A stretch of 64,000 nucleotides of DNA from Cryptomeria japonica. Its lineage: Eukaryota; Streptophyta; Pinopsida; Cupressales; Cupressaceae. Positions 45,701-57,962 of this stretch are shown piece by piece; the stretch's first letter is position 1; each line of letters begins with the position of its first letter. A model generated the notes under the pieces. That model did not search any database, was not told the DNA's origin, and saw only the letters and a program-made list of their open reading frames with translations. The position numbers and the translations under genes were made by a program. The stretch spans positions 144,280,897 through 144,344,896 of the forward strand of contig NC_081407.1 of NCBI RefSeq assembly GCF_030272615.1, written 5' to 3'.

Positions 45701-45904
45701 TTTTGGTGAACTTGACATGAAACAATTGCATTATCATTTTTCTTTAGTACTTATTTCTTAGCTGCATTCAAAATCTAAAATTTATTTATTTATTTTTAAA
45801 AAGGGAACATAGTGTGCATCTTTGTTTTAGCATTTGCATTAACCTCTTCATCTTTCTGATTAGCAAGCTTTAGTAGAAGACAAAACCCTTTATGTCCCTG
45901 TAGT
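45701..45904 (+). other. Element D leader
   Basis: Untranslated stretch between the LTR end and the first gag-like frame. A short run of 'tttatttatttattttt' lies at 45781-45797. No gene. Confidence 0.6.
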
Positions 45905-47086
45905 GTGGTCTTAGCATCACAAGGCTTTTCTATAAGCTTTATGACCCAAATTTTCATAGGAGTTGTACTCAAGAGGACATCTAGATGGAGTTTCCCTCCC
46001 GATCATTACAATCCTCCTATATCTGATGCGATGATCAAAAACCCTCTACCTAACTCCAATGAGCCTTTCCCCTCTTATACTCTCTAGATACCTTTCAAGG
46101 GAGGCTTGTCAGTTGCTACTTCTCAGAACAACTCCCTAATGAACTCTTTATCGCCTTCTCCTCTTATTGTTGATCACTATTTCGTTATCATTATTGACTT
46201 TGATCAAATTCAATCTCTAGAGGAGAACCTGAGAGATTTTGAAAGGATCCTTAATCGGGATAATGTCCTCCCTCAAGCTGGGAATGTAGTTAATACCTTG
46301 AGAGACATGCTCATCTCGGACAAGAAAGGTTTAGAGATGTTGAGGGCATTATCTATGATTGTTAAAAACTATGTACCCTTGGCAAATGCACCCCCTCAGG
46401 ATGGTCAGTCTGACACTTGTGGTTCTCAATAGGGTGTTGACATACCTAGCTTGATAGTACACATGGTTGATCTCGAGCCTACCATTCATAGCATCAATGC
46501 CTCGTCTACCCTCTTGGGTTGTATGGGTATGTCCAGTAGATTGACCTTTGTCTTTGCTATAACTCATATCTCTACGATCAACAATAGTACTACCTCTGTT
46601 GATGGCATTGGTTCTCTTTGAGGTGTCGGTGGAGGTGGTGGCATTGGTTCTCTTGGAGGTGTTGGTGGAGGTGGTGGTGCATCTAGCCCACCTCCACCTC
46701 CTTTGCCTGCTAATCCTGTCTTGAACACCATCTTATAGAACATGGGGTAGTTGCAATTACAGCTCACAAACCTAGCCTTCGCTTTTGGTCAATTGTCTAT
46801 GCCTGCATATTATAGGAAGAGTCCCCTTGATATCACTATCCTAAACACCATCCTCCCTCGTGCGACTAAATCATTGAAGTTAGATACATTCAATGGTGAT
46901 GGGGACCCTAATGTGCACATTGATTCTTTCATGACCATGTGTAGCGATTACCATAGCTTGAACTTTGTGTTGCTTAAACTATTCTCACGGTCCCTTAAGG
47001 GAACCATGTTAGAGTGGTATAGCTCCTTACCAGATTATTCTATTTGTACCTTTGATCAGCTCATGGATCCATTTCTTAGACAAAAA
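45905..47086 (+). pseudogene. Element D gag, 5' part
   Basis: One frame with five stops (46085, 46430, 46618, 46736 and 46748; four TAG, one TGA). A Pro/Gly-rich linker (46620-46720) precedes the gag core: SLKLDTFNGDGDPNVHIDSF, LLKLFSRSLKGTMLEWYSSL and FDQLMDPFLRQK. This is the Retrotrans_gag pattern of Tat/Ogre-like plant gypsy elements. Copia F interrupts it at 47087. The frame resumes in register after the duplicated AAAAA at 54412 with FQANIGSK. It would encode a capsid used in trans by autonomous relatives. Confidence 0.83.
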
Positions 47087-48550
47087 TGATAACTCAATGA
47101 TGAACGGATAGTACCAAACCGGTACTGAGAGGACGGGGGTGAATTAGTACAGACAAAAACACATTCCTAAAACCGGTTTGTCAGCAGACACTATGCTTTG
47201 ACAGACAAACAGTAACACTGGTCTTAAATAGAGTACAACCGGTAAAACCTAGAATAACTGAGACAAGCATAAACCGGTTGACACTTATCTTTTCATACAA
47301 TCTAATACTTCATTTCCATTTCACCCTAGTGCATGAACAGGTAATCTATCATCAAAATATATAAACAGCTAGATCAACATGATTTACCTTCAAACACAAA
47401 TCACTTAAACCATCACATGAATAACACCACACATGACACACAGATTTTTCACGTGGAAACCCAACTGAGAAAAACCATGATGGGGATGAATACCCACAAG
47501 CTATTTTTAAACTCTTTAGAAGTCCGCTCTGTTAGGAGCCTTGTCCGGTTAAAGACTGATACAATAGGTTCTGTTAGGAACCGATCCTGTTAGGGATCAC
47601 CCGATTAAGGGATGGCTAGAATACCCGGTTAAGGGTTAAACCCTGTTAAAGGTTACCTTGTTAGAGGATTTCAAGAACTCAATGGTTTTGAGTCACCCTC
47701 TCAAAGGATTTATAGTAAGCAAGTTCAAGCTACCCTATTAAGGGATTTCCCAACTGTTGAAGTGGTTAGAGATCAACAGGTATTACAATGATCTGGTAAC
47801 AACACTCAATGCCAATGTAGATCTGCTTTAGCTCCTCTTCACCTTCTACACTTACACTCTGCAGGTATCACTTCTCTCAAATGGTCTGGCAAGAATCACA
47901 TATCTCTTCACTTAGATATACACACACAACTTTTGCCAACAAACTCAGAAATAAACACAACATCAACCTTATAGGAAACAAATAGGTCGGTAGCATAAAC
48001 CCTAAACCCTAAACCTGTTAGGTTAAGCAATTCAAACGGTTCAATCCTGACCATTGAGCACATTGCATTAAATGCAACAGTCTTGAACTAATCTCAAGAT
48101 GTTCTCCATCATTCATTTTCTACTGCTTTCATGGTGGCTGATAACCCATCACGCGTTTTTACCGTTTACAGACTTCACATATTCCCGAGGTAGATAGGAA
48201 CAATCTCCTTCATGCAAGATCCTTCACGTGCACAAGGTTGACATCACAACACAATCTTTTCTTCGTTACAATGCTAACTCATCACACAAAGTCACTGGTT
48301 GAGTCACACAGGCTTGAAGGACTTCAACCGGAAACCCTAAAGTTGAGACTGCCAACTGGTAGTCATACAAAGCTTCCATGTACCAGTTCCCATATCAACA
48401 TGTCGGTTCACCTTGAACAAACACACCGCTTCACTTTGGCACATATACCGGTTCACAATGTTATACCGGTTCTCTATTCTTCAGCATATTGACATCAATG
48501 ACAACATATAATGTCATCATGTCCTCATACTGGTTCACATAATGCCAACA
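47087..48550 (-). repeat. Element F 3' LTR
   Basis: On the minus strand it begins TGTTGGCATTATG at 48550 and ends GAGTTATCA at 47087. It is rich in ACCGGT/ACCGG motifs and has two telomere-type AAACCCT units (47997-48014). Many ACCGG sites are ACTGG or ACCAG in one copy or the other, typical of CpG decay. Confidence 0.92.
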
Positions 48551-48565
48551 ATCTCCCCCTTTGGC
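48551..48565 (-). promoter_or_regulatory. Element F polypurine tract
   Basis: The minus strand reads GCCAAAGGGGGAGAT immediately before the LTR start TGTTGGC, the standard primer for plus-strand DNA synthesis. Confidence 0.88.
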
Positions 48566-48795
48566 ATTGATGGCAATATACAAAGATATCTCTCTGCTTC
48601 ACATCTTCTCCCCCAATTTCTGTAGATATCTTCTCTGCTTCACTTCTTCTCCCCCTTTGACAATAATGCCAAAGTGGAGGCAAAAGCTTCCCTGTTCCAT
48701 TATGTTGCTCCCCCTGAGGAGTAGCATTCTTCAACACATCAATCCTGAAATTTTTTTTAACTATGCAATACCTGACTGATGTGGAGCATATACCT

Positions 48796-50286
48796 TTAGT
48801 TCACCTCCTGAAGGGGCAACACCCCTAATTCACCTCTTAAGTACATAAATGTAGCCTTTGGGAGAGGCTTGGTGAATATGTCTGCTAACTGCTCCTTACT
48901 AAAAACATGTTCCAGTGCAATCTCTTTGTTCTGAACCTTTTCCCTCAAGAAATGATACTTGAGCTCAAAGTGCTTGGTTCTAGCATGCAAAACCAGATTC
49001 TTGGAAATGTTGATTGCACTTGTATTGTCACAAAATATACTTACCAGTTCAAATACAGGAACTTTGAAGCCATTTAATACACGCTTCATCCAAATTGTCT
49101 GAGTGCAGTTTATGAAAGCTGCAACATACTCTACTTCTGCTGTAGACTGAGGGATACAACTCTGCTTCTTACTCATCCATGAGACCATTCTACCACCGAG
49201 AAAGAATGCACCATCGGTTGTGCTCTTCTGGTCATCCACATTACCTACCCAATCAGCATCTGTGAATACTTTCAAGTTGAAATCCTTGCTATATGGATAC
49301 CACAATCCATAATCAATAGTTCCCTTCAGATACCTAAGAATCCACTTGACTGCAACCAAGTGGGATTCTCTTGGACTTTTCTGTAACCTTGCAGTAATGC
49401 CAACTACATGTGCAATATCTGGTTTGATATGCACTACATAATGCAACTTACCAATCATTGATCGGTATTCCTTCTCATTAACCAATGCTGAGTCATCCTC
49501 TTTGGATAGTTTACAACCGGTCACCATCGGTGTACCAACCGGTTTGCTATCTTCCATGCCAAAGGTCTTCAACACCTCTTTAACATACTTGGACTGAGTG
49601 ATAAAGATTCCATATTTCATCTGTTGAATCTGCAGTCCAATGAAGAACTTAATCTCCCCTATGAGTGACATCTCAAACTCTTTCTTCATCTCATCTACAA
49701 ACTCATGGCTCATCTTGTCATCTCCACCAAAGATAATGTCATCAACAAATACCTCACAGATCAGGATCTGATCTCCTTTAGATTTCAAGTAGATATTGCT
49801 ATCTTCACTTGTTCTCTCAAATCCAATCTTCACAAGATGGGAGTGCAGGCGTTCATACCATGCTCTAGGTGCCTGCTTTAGACCATATAAGGCTTTATGT
49901 AGCCTACACACCATGTCACTGTCTTCAGATAGGACAAGCCCATCTGGTTGATCTATATACACCTCCTCTTCAAGTAAACCATTTAGGAATGCAGATTTTA
50001 CATCCATTTGATATACTTTGAATCCTTTAAAAGTTGCATATGCAAGAAGCATACAAACTCCTTCCAATCGGGCTATAGGGGCAAAGGTTTCTCCATAGTC
50101 TTCCCCTTCTTCTTGGGCATATCCTTTACACACCAGTCTGGCTTTGTTTCTAATCACTGTGCCATCCTCATTCAACTTATTTCTGAAAACCCATTTGGTA
50201 CCGATGACATTTTTATGCTCTAGTCTAGGTACCAAAGACCATGTACCATTTCTTTTTATTTGGTCAAGTTCCTCTTCCATTGCCTT
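48796..50286 (-). pseudogene. Element F reverse transcriptase and RNase H
   Basis: The 494-codon open frame (from the ATG at 50280) is the RT/RNase H half of copia pol. RT motifs are [46 protein letters not shown] and catalytic [11 protein letters not shown]. RNase H has [29 protein letters not shown] (usually AEAEY) and [11 protein letters not shown], ending with TAA after LQEVN. It is cut from integrase only by a single TAG (50287-50289, in [11 protein letters not shown]). CAG to TAG is likely, so the unit was one pol frame. Confidence 0.93.
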
Positions 50287-51236
50287 GATCTAGTCTTCAT
50301 CTTTATGTGCCTCTTTGAATGATTTAGGCTCAAATTCAGAGATCATACATGAGTTTTCTATGACCTTTCTTCTTGTAAGGATTCCTGCATCCTTATCTCC
50401 TATGATCTGCTTAGGATCACGATTCAGCTTGACATACTGAGGAATGGTCTTAATAGATTCCTCTTGTTTTTCTTCTTCATTCTCATCTCCATCAATATCA
50501 GCATCTACATCTACCGGTGTAGAAACACTGTTACTGGTACTTGGTTGACTAGCAATCGGTTCCCAGAAGGTTACAACTGGTTCATTTACCACTTGCTCAC
50601 TGTCGGTTTCCTCAGTTTTCTCAAAGGTTTCATCAACTCTCACATTGATGCTTTCCATAATTCTCCGAGTCCTATTATTGAAACACTTGAGAGCTTTTCT
50701 CTTGGTGGAATACCCTAGGAATATTCCCTCATCACATTTTGCATCAAATTTGCTCTGGTGTTTGCTCCTCTTGATGTAGCATTTGCTACCAAACACTCTA
50801 AAGTAGCTAGCCACAGGTGTCTTACCGGTCCAATACTCATAAGGAGTTTTATCTTTACCTTTCTTGATGAGTACCCGGTTCATTGTGTAGACTGCAGTGC
50901 TCACTGCTTCTCTCCAAAAAGTGTGAGCAACCTTTCCTTGAATCAACATTATTCTTGCTGCTTCAACCACAGTCTGGTTATTCCTCTCTGGTAGGCCATT
51001 CTGTTGTGGAGTCCGGGGGGTAGATAGTTGCCTCTTGATGCCATGTTCTTCATAGTACTTGTTGAATTCACCGGAAGTGAATTCCCCTCCTTGATCAGTT
51101 CTAAGGCACTTGATCCTTTTACTGCTTTCCTTCTCCACTAATGCTCTGAAAGATTTGAACTTTCCAAAAGCTTCAGACTTATTTTTCAAGAATGTGACCC
51201 ACATCATTCTTGAGCAGTCATTAGTGAGAATCATGA
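50287..51236 (-). pseudogene. Element F integrase, core and C-terminal linker
   Basis: It holds the second and third catalytic residues in LRTDQGGEF and QQNGLPERNNQT, plus the YWTGKTPVASYFRVFGSKCY and GIFLGYSTKRKALKCFN motifs typical of copia integrase. An acidic, Ser/Thr-rich linker follows. The first catalytic Asp (HTDLCGP) is in the preceding frame; a frameshift near 51235 separates them. All three catalytic residues are retained, unlike in element A. Confidence 0.92.
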
Positions 51237-52890
51237 GTACCTATCACCCTGCACACTCCTAATTTTTATAGGACCACACAAATCAGTATGCACAAGATCA
51301 AGTAAATTGTCAGTAGTGAAAGGTTTACCTTTAAAGGTTGAGGAAGACATTTTCCCCAGTTGACACTCTTTGTACAAGGTATTTTCCAGTTTGCTCAGCA
51401 CCGGCAACCCTCTAACTGCCTTGATCTTACTAGCCTTCACAATGTTATCAAAGTTTACATGGCAGAGTCTCCAATGCCATATCCAACTATCATTGAACTT
51501 GGCCATAAGACATGTACTAATATTTGCATTCAGCTGAAATAGGTTACCTTTGGTCTGCATGCCGGTGGCCACCAATTCACCATTCTTTCCTTTGATTTTG
51601 CACACTCCATTCTTGAATTCCAGAGTAAGACCACTATCATTCAGCTGGGCAACACTCAGAAGGTTGTGTCTGAGACCATCAACCCAATACACATTGTCAG
51701 CACTACTCTTTCCATTCAAAGAGATGGACCCTCTGCCTTTGACCATACATGGTGCATCATTACCAAAGCGAACCACACCACCATCATACTCTTCCAAGGA
51801 TAGAAACCTGCTTCGGTCACCAATCATATGGTGAGAACAACCACTATCAATAATCCACTCATTGGAATTATCAAAGAGGGAGACAAGAGCCTTCTTGTCT
51901 GACACATCTTCCTTGATAGCAACAAACACAATATCTTCATTTTCTTCATCTTCTGATTCTTCATTTGTGACACCTTCATCAACTACCACAAAATAGTTTC
52001 TCTGGTTTCCTCGTTTGAATTTCTTGAACCTTTTCGGTTTGTCCTTGTTGTCACCATTAGGACAGTTTACAACAATATGTCCTATCCGGTTACAAGAAAA
52101 GCATTTCAAAGGGAGCTTTCCTCTGTATTTACTGGTTCCTTTAGGAAGTTTCCTGGCAAGAAGAGCTTCAAATTCCATCAGAATCTCCTCATCATCCATT
52201 TCTCTGCTCTGTCTTGGTTCACCACTGGTGCTTGCTTCTTTTCCTTTTCTGGATGGTACAACAGAAGCTTTAAAAGTTGATTCAGTCTTTTGAACACTGC
52301 CATCAAAACTATCTAGCTCATAGGCTGTCAACTTTGCAATGATGGAGTCTAGGGATACCTTAGTCTTGTCTATTGATCTCAACTCCTTAATAGTAGCAAC
52401 CCTTATTGCATAGACCGGTAATAAGGATCTCAAAACTTTGCTTACCATAGTGGAATATTCCATTTTACCACCTGCACTCTTGATATCTCTGACAACAGTT
52501 TTGATTCTTATTCCATACTATTGAATGGTCTCACCTTCAACCATCTGCATGTCTTCAAACTTCCCTCTAAGGCTTTCTTCCTAAGCTTGTTTTACATGCT
52601 CATCACTGCCATAGATATTTTCAAGAGTATCCCATACTTCTTTGGGATTTACTTTATCTTGGACATCAATAAACTCAATGCCAGATAAACTACTAATTAG
52701 GGCTTCCATGACTTGCCCATTCTCCTGCATCTCTCTTTTGGTCATCGGTGAGAGTACCGGTAGGGGCAACATAAGAATTCTCAACATAGCTCTAGTGTTG
52801 AGCACCCATGCTTCTGATGTATAACTTCATTCTATCTTTCCATATATTGAAATTATCTCTATTGAACTTTGGACCTTCCCTTTTCATCAT
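51231..52890 (-). pseudogene. Element F gag, protease and integrase N-terminus
   Basis: Gag begins at about 52890 (MMKREGPKFNRDNFNIW). It shifts frame before 52805, then continues with TAGs at about 52581 and 52516. The long open frame (52463-51231) has a CCHC knuckle (CFSCNRIGHIVVNC, about 52067-52108), the protease active site WIIDSGCSHHM (about 51839) and the GAG-pre-integrase region (HWRLCHVNF ... CQLGKMSSS). It closes with the first integrase Asp (LVHTDLCGP). The DSG triad is intact. The frame is lost at GDRYS*. Confidence 0.9.
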
Positions 52891-52948
52891 TAGACTGGGA
52901 TCTTTTCCTCAAGCGGTTAAGCTTATAACATAGAGGACCTGGAGGACA

Positions 52949-52961
52949 CTCCGATACCAAT
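52949..52961 (-). promoter_or_regulatory. Element F primer binding site, tRNA-Met-like
   Basis: The minus strand reads ATTGGTATCGGAG directly after the LTR end GAGTTATCA. It differs by one substitution from the usual TGGTATCAGAG, again a position where decay or a variant tRNA could account for it. Confidence 0.75.
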
Positions 52962-54406
52962 TGATAACTCAATGATGAATGGATAGTACCAAACTAGTAC
53001 TGAGAGGGGGGGGTGAATCAGTACAGAAAAAACACATTCCTAAAACCGGTTTGTCAGTAGACATTGTGCTTTGGCAGACAAACAGTAACACTGATCTTAA
53101 ACAGAGTACAACCGGTAAAACCTACAATAACTGAGACAAGCATAAACCAGTTGACACTTATCTTTTCATACAATCTAATACGTCATTTCCATTTCACCTT
53201 AGTGCATGAACAGGTAATCTATCATCAAAATATATAAACAACTAGATCAACATGATTTACCTTTAGACACATATCACTTAAACCATCACATGAATAACAC
53301 CACACATGACACACATATTTTTCACGTGGAAACCCAACTGGGAAAAACCAAGATGGGGATGAATACCCACAAGCTGTTTTTAAACTCTTTAGAAGTCCGC
53401 TTTGTTAGGAGCCTTGTCCAATTAAAGACTGATACAATAGGTTCTGTTAGGAACTGATCCTGTTAGGGATCACCCGGTTAAGGGTTAAACCCTGTTAAAG
53501 GTTACCTTGTTAGAGGATTTCAAGAACTCAATGGTTTTGAGTCACCCTGTCAAAGGATTTATAGTAAGCCGGTTAAAGCTACCCTATTAAGGGATTTCCC
53601 AACTATTGAAGTGGTTAGAGATCAACAGGTTTTACAGTGATTTGGTAACAGCACTCAATGCTAATGCAGATCCGCTTTAGCTCCTCTTCACCTTCTGCAC
53701 TTACACTCTACAGGTATCACTTCTCTCCTATGGTCTGGCAAGAATCACATATCTCTTCACTTGGATACACACACACAAATTTTGCCAACAAACTTAGAAA
53801 GAAACACAACATCAACCTTATAGGAAACAAATAGGTTGGTAGCATAAACCCTAAACCCTAAACCCTAAACTTGTTAGGTTAAGCAATTCAAATGGTTCAA
53901 TCTTGACCGTTGAGCACATTGCATTAAATGCAACAGTCTTGAACCGATCTCAAGACATTCTCCATCATTCGTTTTACACCACTTTCATGGCGGCTGATAA
54001 CCCATCACGCGTTTTCACCGTTTACAGACTTCACATATTCCTGAGGTAGATAGGAACAATCTCCTTCATGCAAGATCCTTCATGTGCACAAGGCTGACAT
54101 GGCAACATGATCTGTTCTTCATTACAATGCTAACTCATCACACAAAGTCACCGGTTGAGTCACATAGGCTTGAAGCACTTCAACTGGAAACCCTGAAGTT
54201 GAGACTGCCAACTGGTAGTCATACAAAGCTTCCATGTACCGGTTCCCATATCAACATGCCGGTTCACCTTGAACAAACACACTGCTTCACTTTGGCACAT
54301 ATACCGATTCACAATGTTATACCGGTTCTCTCTTCTTCAGCATATTGACATCAATGACAACATACAATGTCATCATGTCCTCATACCGGTTCACATAATG
54401 CCAACA
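52962..54406 (-). repeat. Element F 5' LTR
   Basis: On the minus strand it begins TGTTGGCATTATG at 54406 and ends GAGTTATCA at 52962. It has three telomere-type AAACCCT units (53846-53870) where the 3' LTR has two. It lacks about 30 bases present in the 3' copy near 47605-47635. Confidence 0.92.
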
Positions 54407-54411
54407 AAAAA

Positions 54412-55530
54412 TTTCAGGCTAACATTGGCAGCAAGGTCACTTTTGTTGACCTTGTTCACTATAAGCAAAAACCCAATGAAAAGGTCATGAATTTTATCTT
54501 GAGATATTAGTCAATCTCTACTAGTATCCCCTTAGCCCTGTTAGATAGCAACCTACAGAGGATGTTCATTGGTAATCTGTAACCGACATTGAGGGAGAAG
54601 TTATACCTTAATTGGTACCAAAACTTTGCTAATACGTGCCCTACACTCACAGACTACCAAGATACTATGACACAGTTTGAATATTCTACTTTGAACTCTC
54701 ATGGTGGGTCTTTCGTATGCACATCTACATAAGGGTCTAGAAAGAACAAGGTTGTGGCTAGTGTTGTGGTTGTCCTGTAGGGATCACAACATAATAGAGA
54801 CTTCACTAAATTGAATGATTCTTATCTAAGCATAATGCAGTGATTACTAAAAGATAATCTGATTACCCTTCTCGAGGTTGAACCACTACCTGATAACAGA
54901 CACTATCTGTGCTAGTATGATGGGTCAAAAAAAATTAATTACCATCATGTGCCTAGTCATGACATTGAGAGATGTTATCATCTTCAAAATATTATCCAAG
55001 ACCACATTGATAGTGACGTGATTAAAGTTGATGCACATAAACATAAATTGAACAAATATGTTGATAAAACTAACAAGGATTTAGAGATTTACATTGATCC
55101 ATTTCCCCCACATTCGAGAAATTTCATTTCTGCATTGGATCCTTCCTCGAATGGTGGTCTATTTGTGAACATGGTCACCATCACTCCTATTTGTTTGCCT
55201 CCTAGCTAGAAGAAGAAGGTATCTGACGTGTCGTTATCATTTATGCCCCTCTAGATGCCTTTATACATCCCTGCTAAATTGAACGGTCAAACTGTCACAA
55301 GTGTGATGGTTGACCCATCATGCAGAGTTTATGTCATTACAAAGGAGACTCTATTTGTGAACAGTTTGCATATGCCTGCATATGATGAATGTCAAGAAAC
55401 CCTAAGGATGCATGATGGTTTCTTTATCCCTCCTTTAGGTATCATCATCTTGACGGTCCTCGTAGGACCCAAGGCTGTGTCCTCTATATTTGTGATCATT
55501 CTTGAATCTGACCTATTTCGGGTTAAAAGG
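54412..55530 (+). pseudogene. Element D gag 3' part and protease-like domain
   Basis: It continues gag in register (FQANIGSKVTFVDLVHYKQK), with many stops between 54505 and 54920. An open stretch follows (HHVPSHDIERCYHLQNIIQD ... NKYVDKTNKDLEIYIDPFPP). At 55255-55530 a retropepsin-like domain appears: LNGQTVTSVMVDPSCRVYVI. Gly of the active-site triplet is Ser here; family members have D-x-G or DPG-type loops. It ends with ESDLFRVK, where the G segment begins. I am less sure of the protease than of gag. Confidence 0.7.
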
Positions 55531-55535
55531 GTAAA

Positions 55536-57584
55536 GTGTTGAAAAGAAAGAAATTGGATTCATCAAAGGCCTCACCGACTCCTCTAGTAAAGCACCCTAA
55601 CACCAGAGCATCTGCAGCTTCACCGAGTAAGAAAACAAGAAGTGTTACTGTTCCCAAGGTAACAAAAACATACAAGAAATCTACTCGGAGACTCATTTTG
55701 GCAAAAGAGTCTAGTGATACCGAATCTAAGGATGCAAGCAAATTTCAGATTGTCAAGAGCAAGAAGGTAAATGTACATAGTGTTGAAAAATTCTATGCTA
55801 ATCTGAAAGAATATGGTGGATTTGGATCATTTAGATATGTTAAGTATGAAACCAGAAATAATGATGAAAAGAGACAAATTGAAGAAGCTATCATCTGCAC
55901 ACTTCTAAAATTCCGGTTAGCTCCACTGGAACCATCTAAGTCACTTCCAAATGAACTATATTTACATATTGATAATAGGTGGAAGTATGCAATGGACTCG
56001 AAGAAACAGATCAGAGAAAGAAGTCTGGTACATCTCTTTCCTGACATGTCAGTAGCTGAAATAAAAGAACATCTGACAACCTACAACTCAAAGGTTCTCA
56101 TCAAACAAAGAGCCTTAAAACTTATGAATGGGTTGTATATTGAAGTGGAAAATGAGACAAAAGAAAAGTGGTAGGAAGTCTTTAAAATCAAGGATGTCGG
56201 TGAGCAAGCTACAGTTGAAATTGTTGATGTCACCGAGCAAGATCCTAATGTTACCGAGCAAGACCCTGCTGACACCATTCAAATAGATGAAGATATCATG
56301 GATACAGAGGCACAGGAACAAGAAATGATTACAGAGGCACAGGAACAAGAAATGATAGAAGGCAATGCATATGCAAAACTTGTATCCAGTGAATCAGTCT
56401 TGGAACAAATTTAGCCTTATCCACCAGTTAATCAACCTGTCTCAACCGACACCCCTCAGGATACGGATCAAGGCACCGAAGGTCACAAGTCTACAGTAGG
56501 AGAAGGTACTACTCAAGAATAGACGTCTCAAGCACCTTCTAGCACTAAAAATGTTGCAACTAAGACACCGAGTACCGAGACACCAAAGGACACTACAGAG
56601 GCTAAAGAAACTGACCAAAGTGTTGCCTCTACCGAGCAACCTACCAAGGGTCATCAAGCCTCACAAGTGATTGTCTTAGTTCCATCGGTGAAAGGTAAAG
56701 AAAATAAGATGAAAAAGCATAGTTTTAAAGTTGATTTGTCACAACCAATAGTGTTGCCCAATGTAGATATATCAAAATTAAAGGGGCAAGCACTCATTGA
56801 TTTTGGTGAACTATGCAAAGCTAAGGCCGAACAAGAGAAGCAAACGGCGATTCAAAAGAAAAATAAAGTACTTTAGAAGGTGAAAGCACTCTTAATAGAT
56901 ATGCTACCTGAAGCTACAATGTCAACAAATGCGGCCATCCACATTCAACTAGATGAACTCCTAACAAAGATAGAGACATCTGGCGTAGATGCATCGGAAT
57001 ATTTGAGCAAGATAAAAGACAAGGAGCTCACTGAAAAAATGATAGAAGAAGTACAGAAAGCTATAGCTATTGGCAAAGTTAAACTTGTCAAATTTATTGC
57101 TGAGTTGACTCCTCAACTCAAGCACATTCTTTATTTATTTCAGAAACTCTGCACATTTTCTTTATTCATTAAAGACATCAAAAATAAAACAGTAGCAATT
57201 GAGAAAGAGATCACCGATCTCTCACATAAGTTGACCACAGAGCCAAATTCAGTTCAGAATTTTTATACAAAGCTACAACAACTCATGGCTCAACAATTGG
57301 ACCTAAGAAATGAAGAACACAAGATCAGGATGGACATAATGACACTTTAGATGTTATTCCTTCCTCATCTTTCATCCGTCCAAGAACAGATCAACCGAGC
57401 CACCTCCTTATCTACTATACAAGAGGGAAGCACTCTAGATGGCTTAATCTCATTATTGGCTGATATTCAAGCACATAATTCTTTAATGGATAGTGTAAAG
57501 GATGCCCTCTCTATCACTCTCACCGAAGCACGAACCACGTACAAATCCATTTTTGACCAGTTGCCTCCACCAAATGGTAACTAA
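55536..57584 (+). pseudogene. Element G long ORF, function unknown
   Basis: A single frame of about 682 codons with five stops, all TAG (56172, 56412, 56524, 56874, 57348), each fitting a former CAG. The N-terminal part is basic and Ser/Thr/Lys-rich. Then comes a compact domain (FYANLKEYGGFGSFRYVKY, EAIICTLLKFRLAPLEP, NRWKYAMDSKKQIRER), a Thr/Glu-rich repetitive linker with several VTEQDP units (about 56200-56650), and a helical, probably coiled-coil C-terminus. Its place, between a lost pol and the polypurine tract, is where extra ORFs occur in some plant copia elements. I do not recognise the domain. Confidence 0.7.
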
Positions 57585-57962
57585 GTCTTGATGTTTGTCA
57601 AAAAAGGGGGAGTGATACAGTATTGATACAGTATTAAGGGAGTGATATAGTATTCCAAGTATCAAACAAAAGGAGTGTACTATACAGGGGGAGTATACCG
57701 AGCAAAGTAAGCAGAGTATCCAAGTGCAGTGAATAGAGCAGTAAACAGTAATGAGCACAACACATTGAACATTGATCATCGAGCATGCAAAATCAGAGTT
57801 TTGTACAGTATATTGATAAGGGGAGTATATCTAGATTTATTGTTTTATTGACTATTGTATATACTATCAGTATAGTCAAATTTTGCAAGTATATAGATTA
57901 TTGAGTTATAACTTTGAGAGTAGTTTTTGTCAAACATCTCAACTAATGTCAAAAGGGGATAT
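57585..57962 (+). other. Element G 3' non-coding region with two polypurine-like runs
   Basis: It begins with GTCAAAAAAGGGGGAGTGATAC after the ORF stop and ends with GTCAAAAGGGGATAT just before the LTR (about 57948-57962). The second is the functional-position polypurine tract; the first may be a relic or duplicate. Short 'gagtgatacagtatt' repeats lie at 57610-57650. Confidence 0.7.

Larger units (their letters stand above)
47087..54406 (-). mobile_element. Element F: minus-strand Ty1/copia retrotransposon inside D gag
   Basis: LTRs lie at 47087-48550 (3' LTR) and 52962-54406 (5' LTR), with AAAAA flanks (47082-47086 and 54407-54411). Element order on the minus strand is LTR, primer site, gag, protease, integrase, RT, RNase H, polypurine tract, LTR. 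D's gag frame is exactly restored when F and one flank copy are removed. Coding damage is modest: frameshifts in gag and integrase and a few TAG stops, so F is among the younger insertions by coding integrity. Confidence 0.94.

Noticed and set aside
55512-55516. CCTAT as left target duplication of element G
   Set aside because: D coding continues past it to about 55527, so it cannot be the insertion border.
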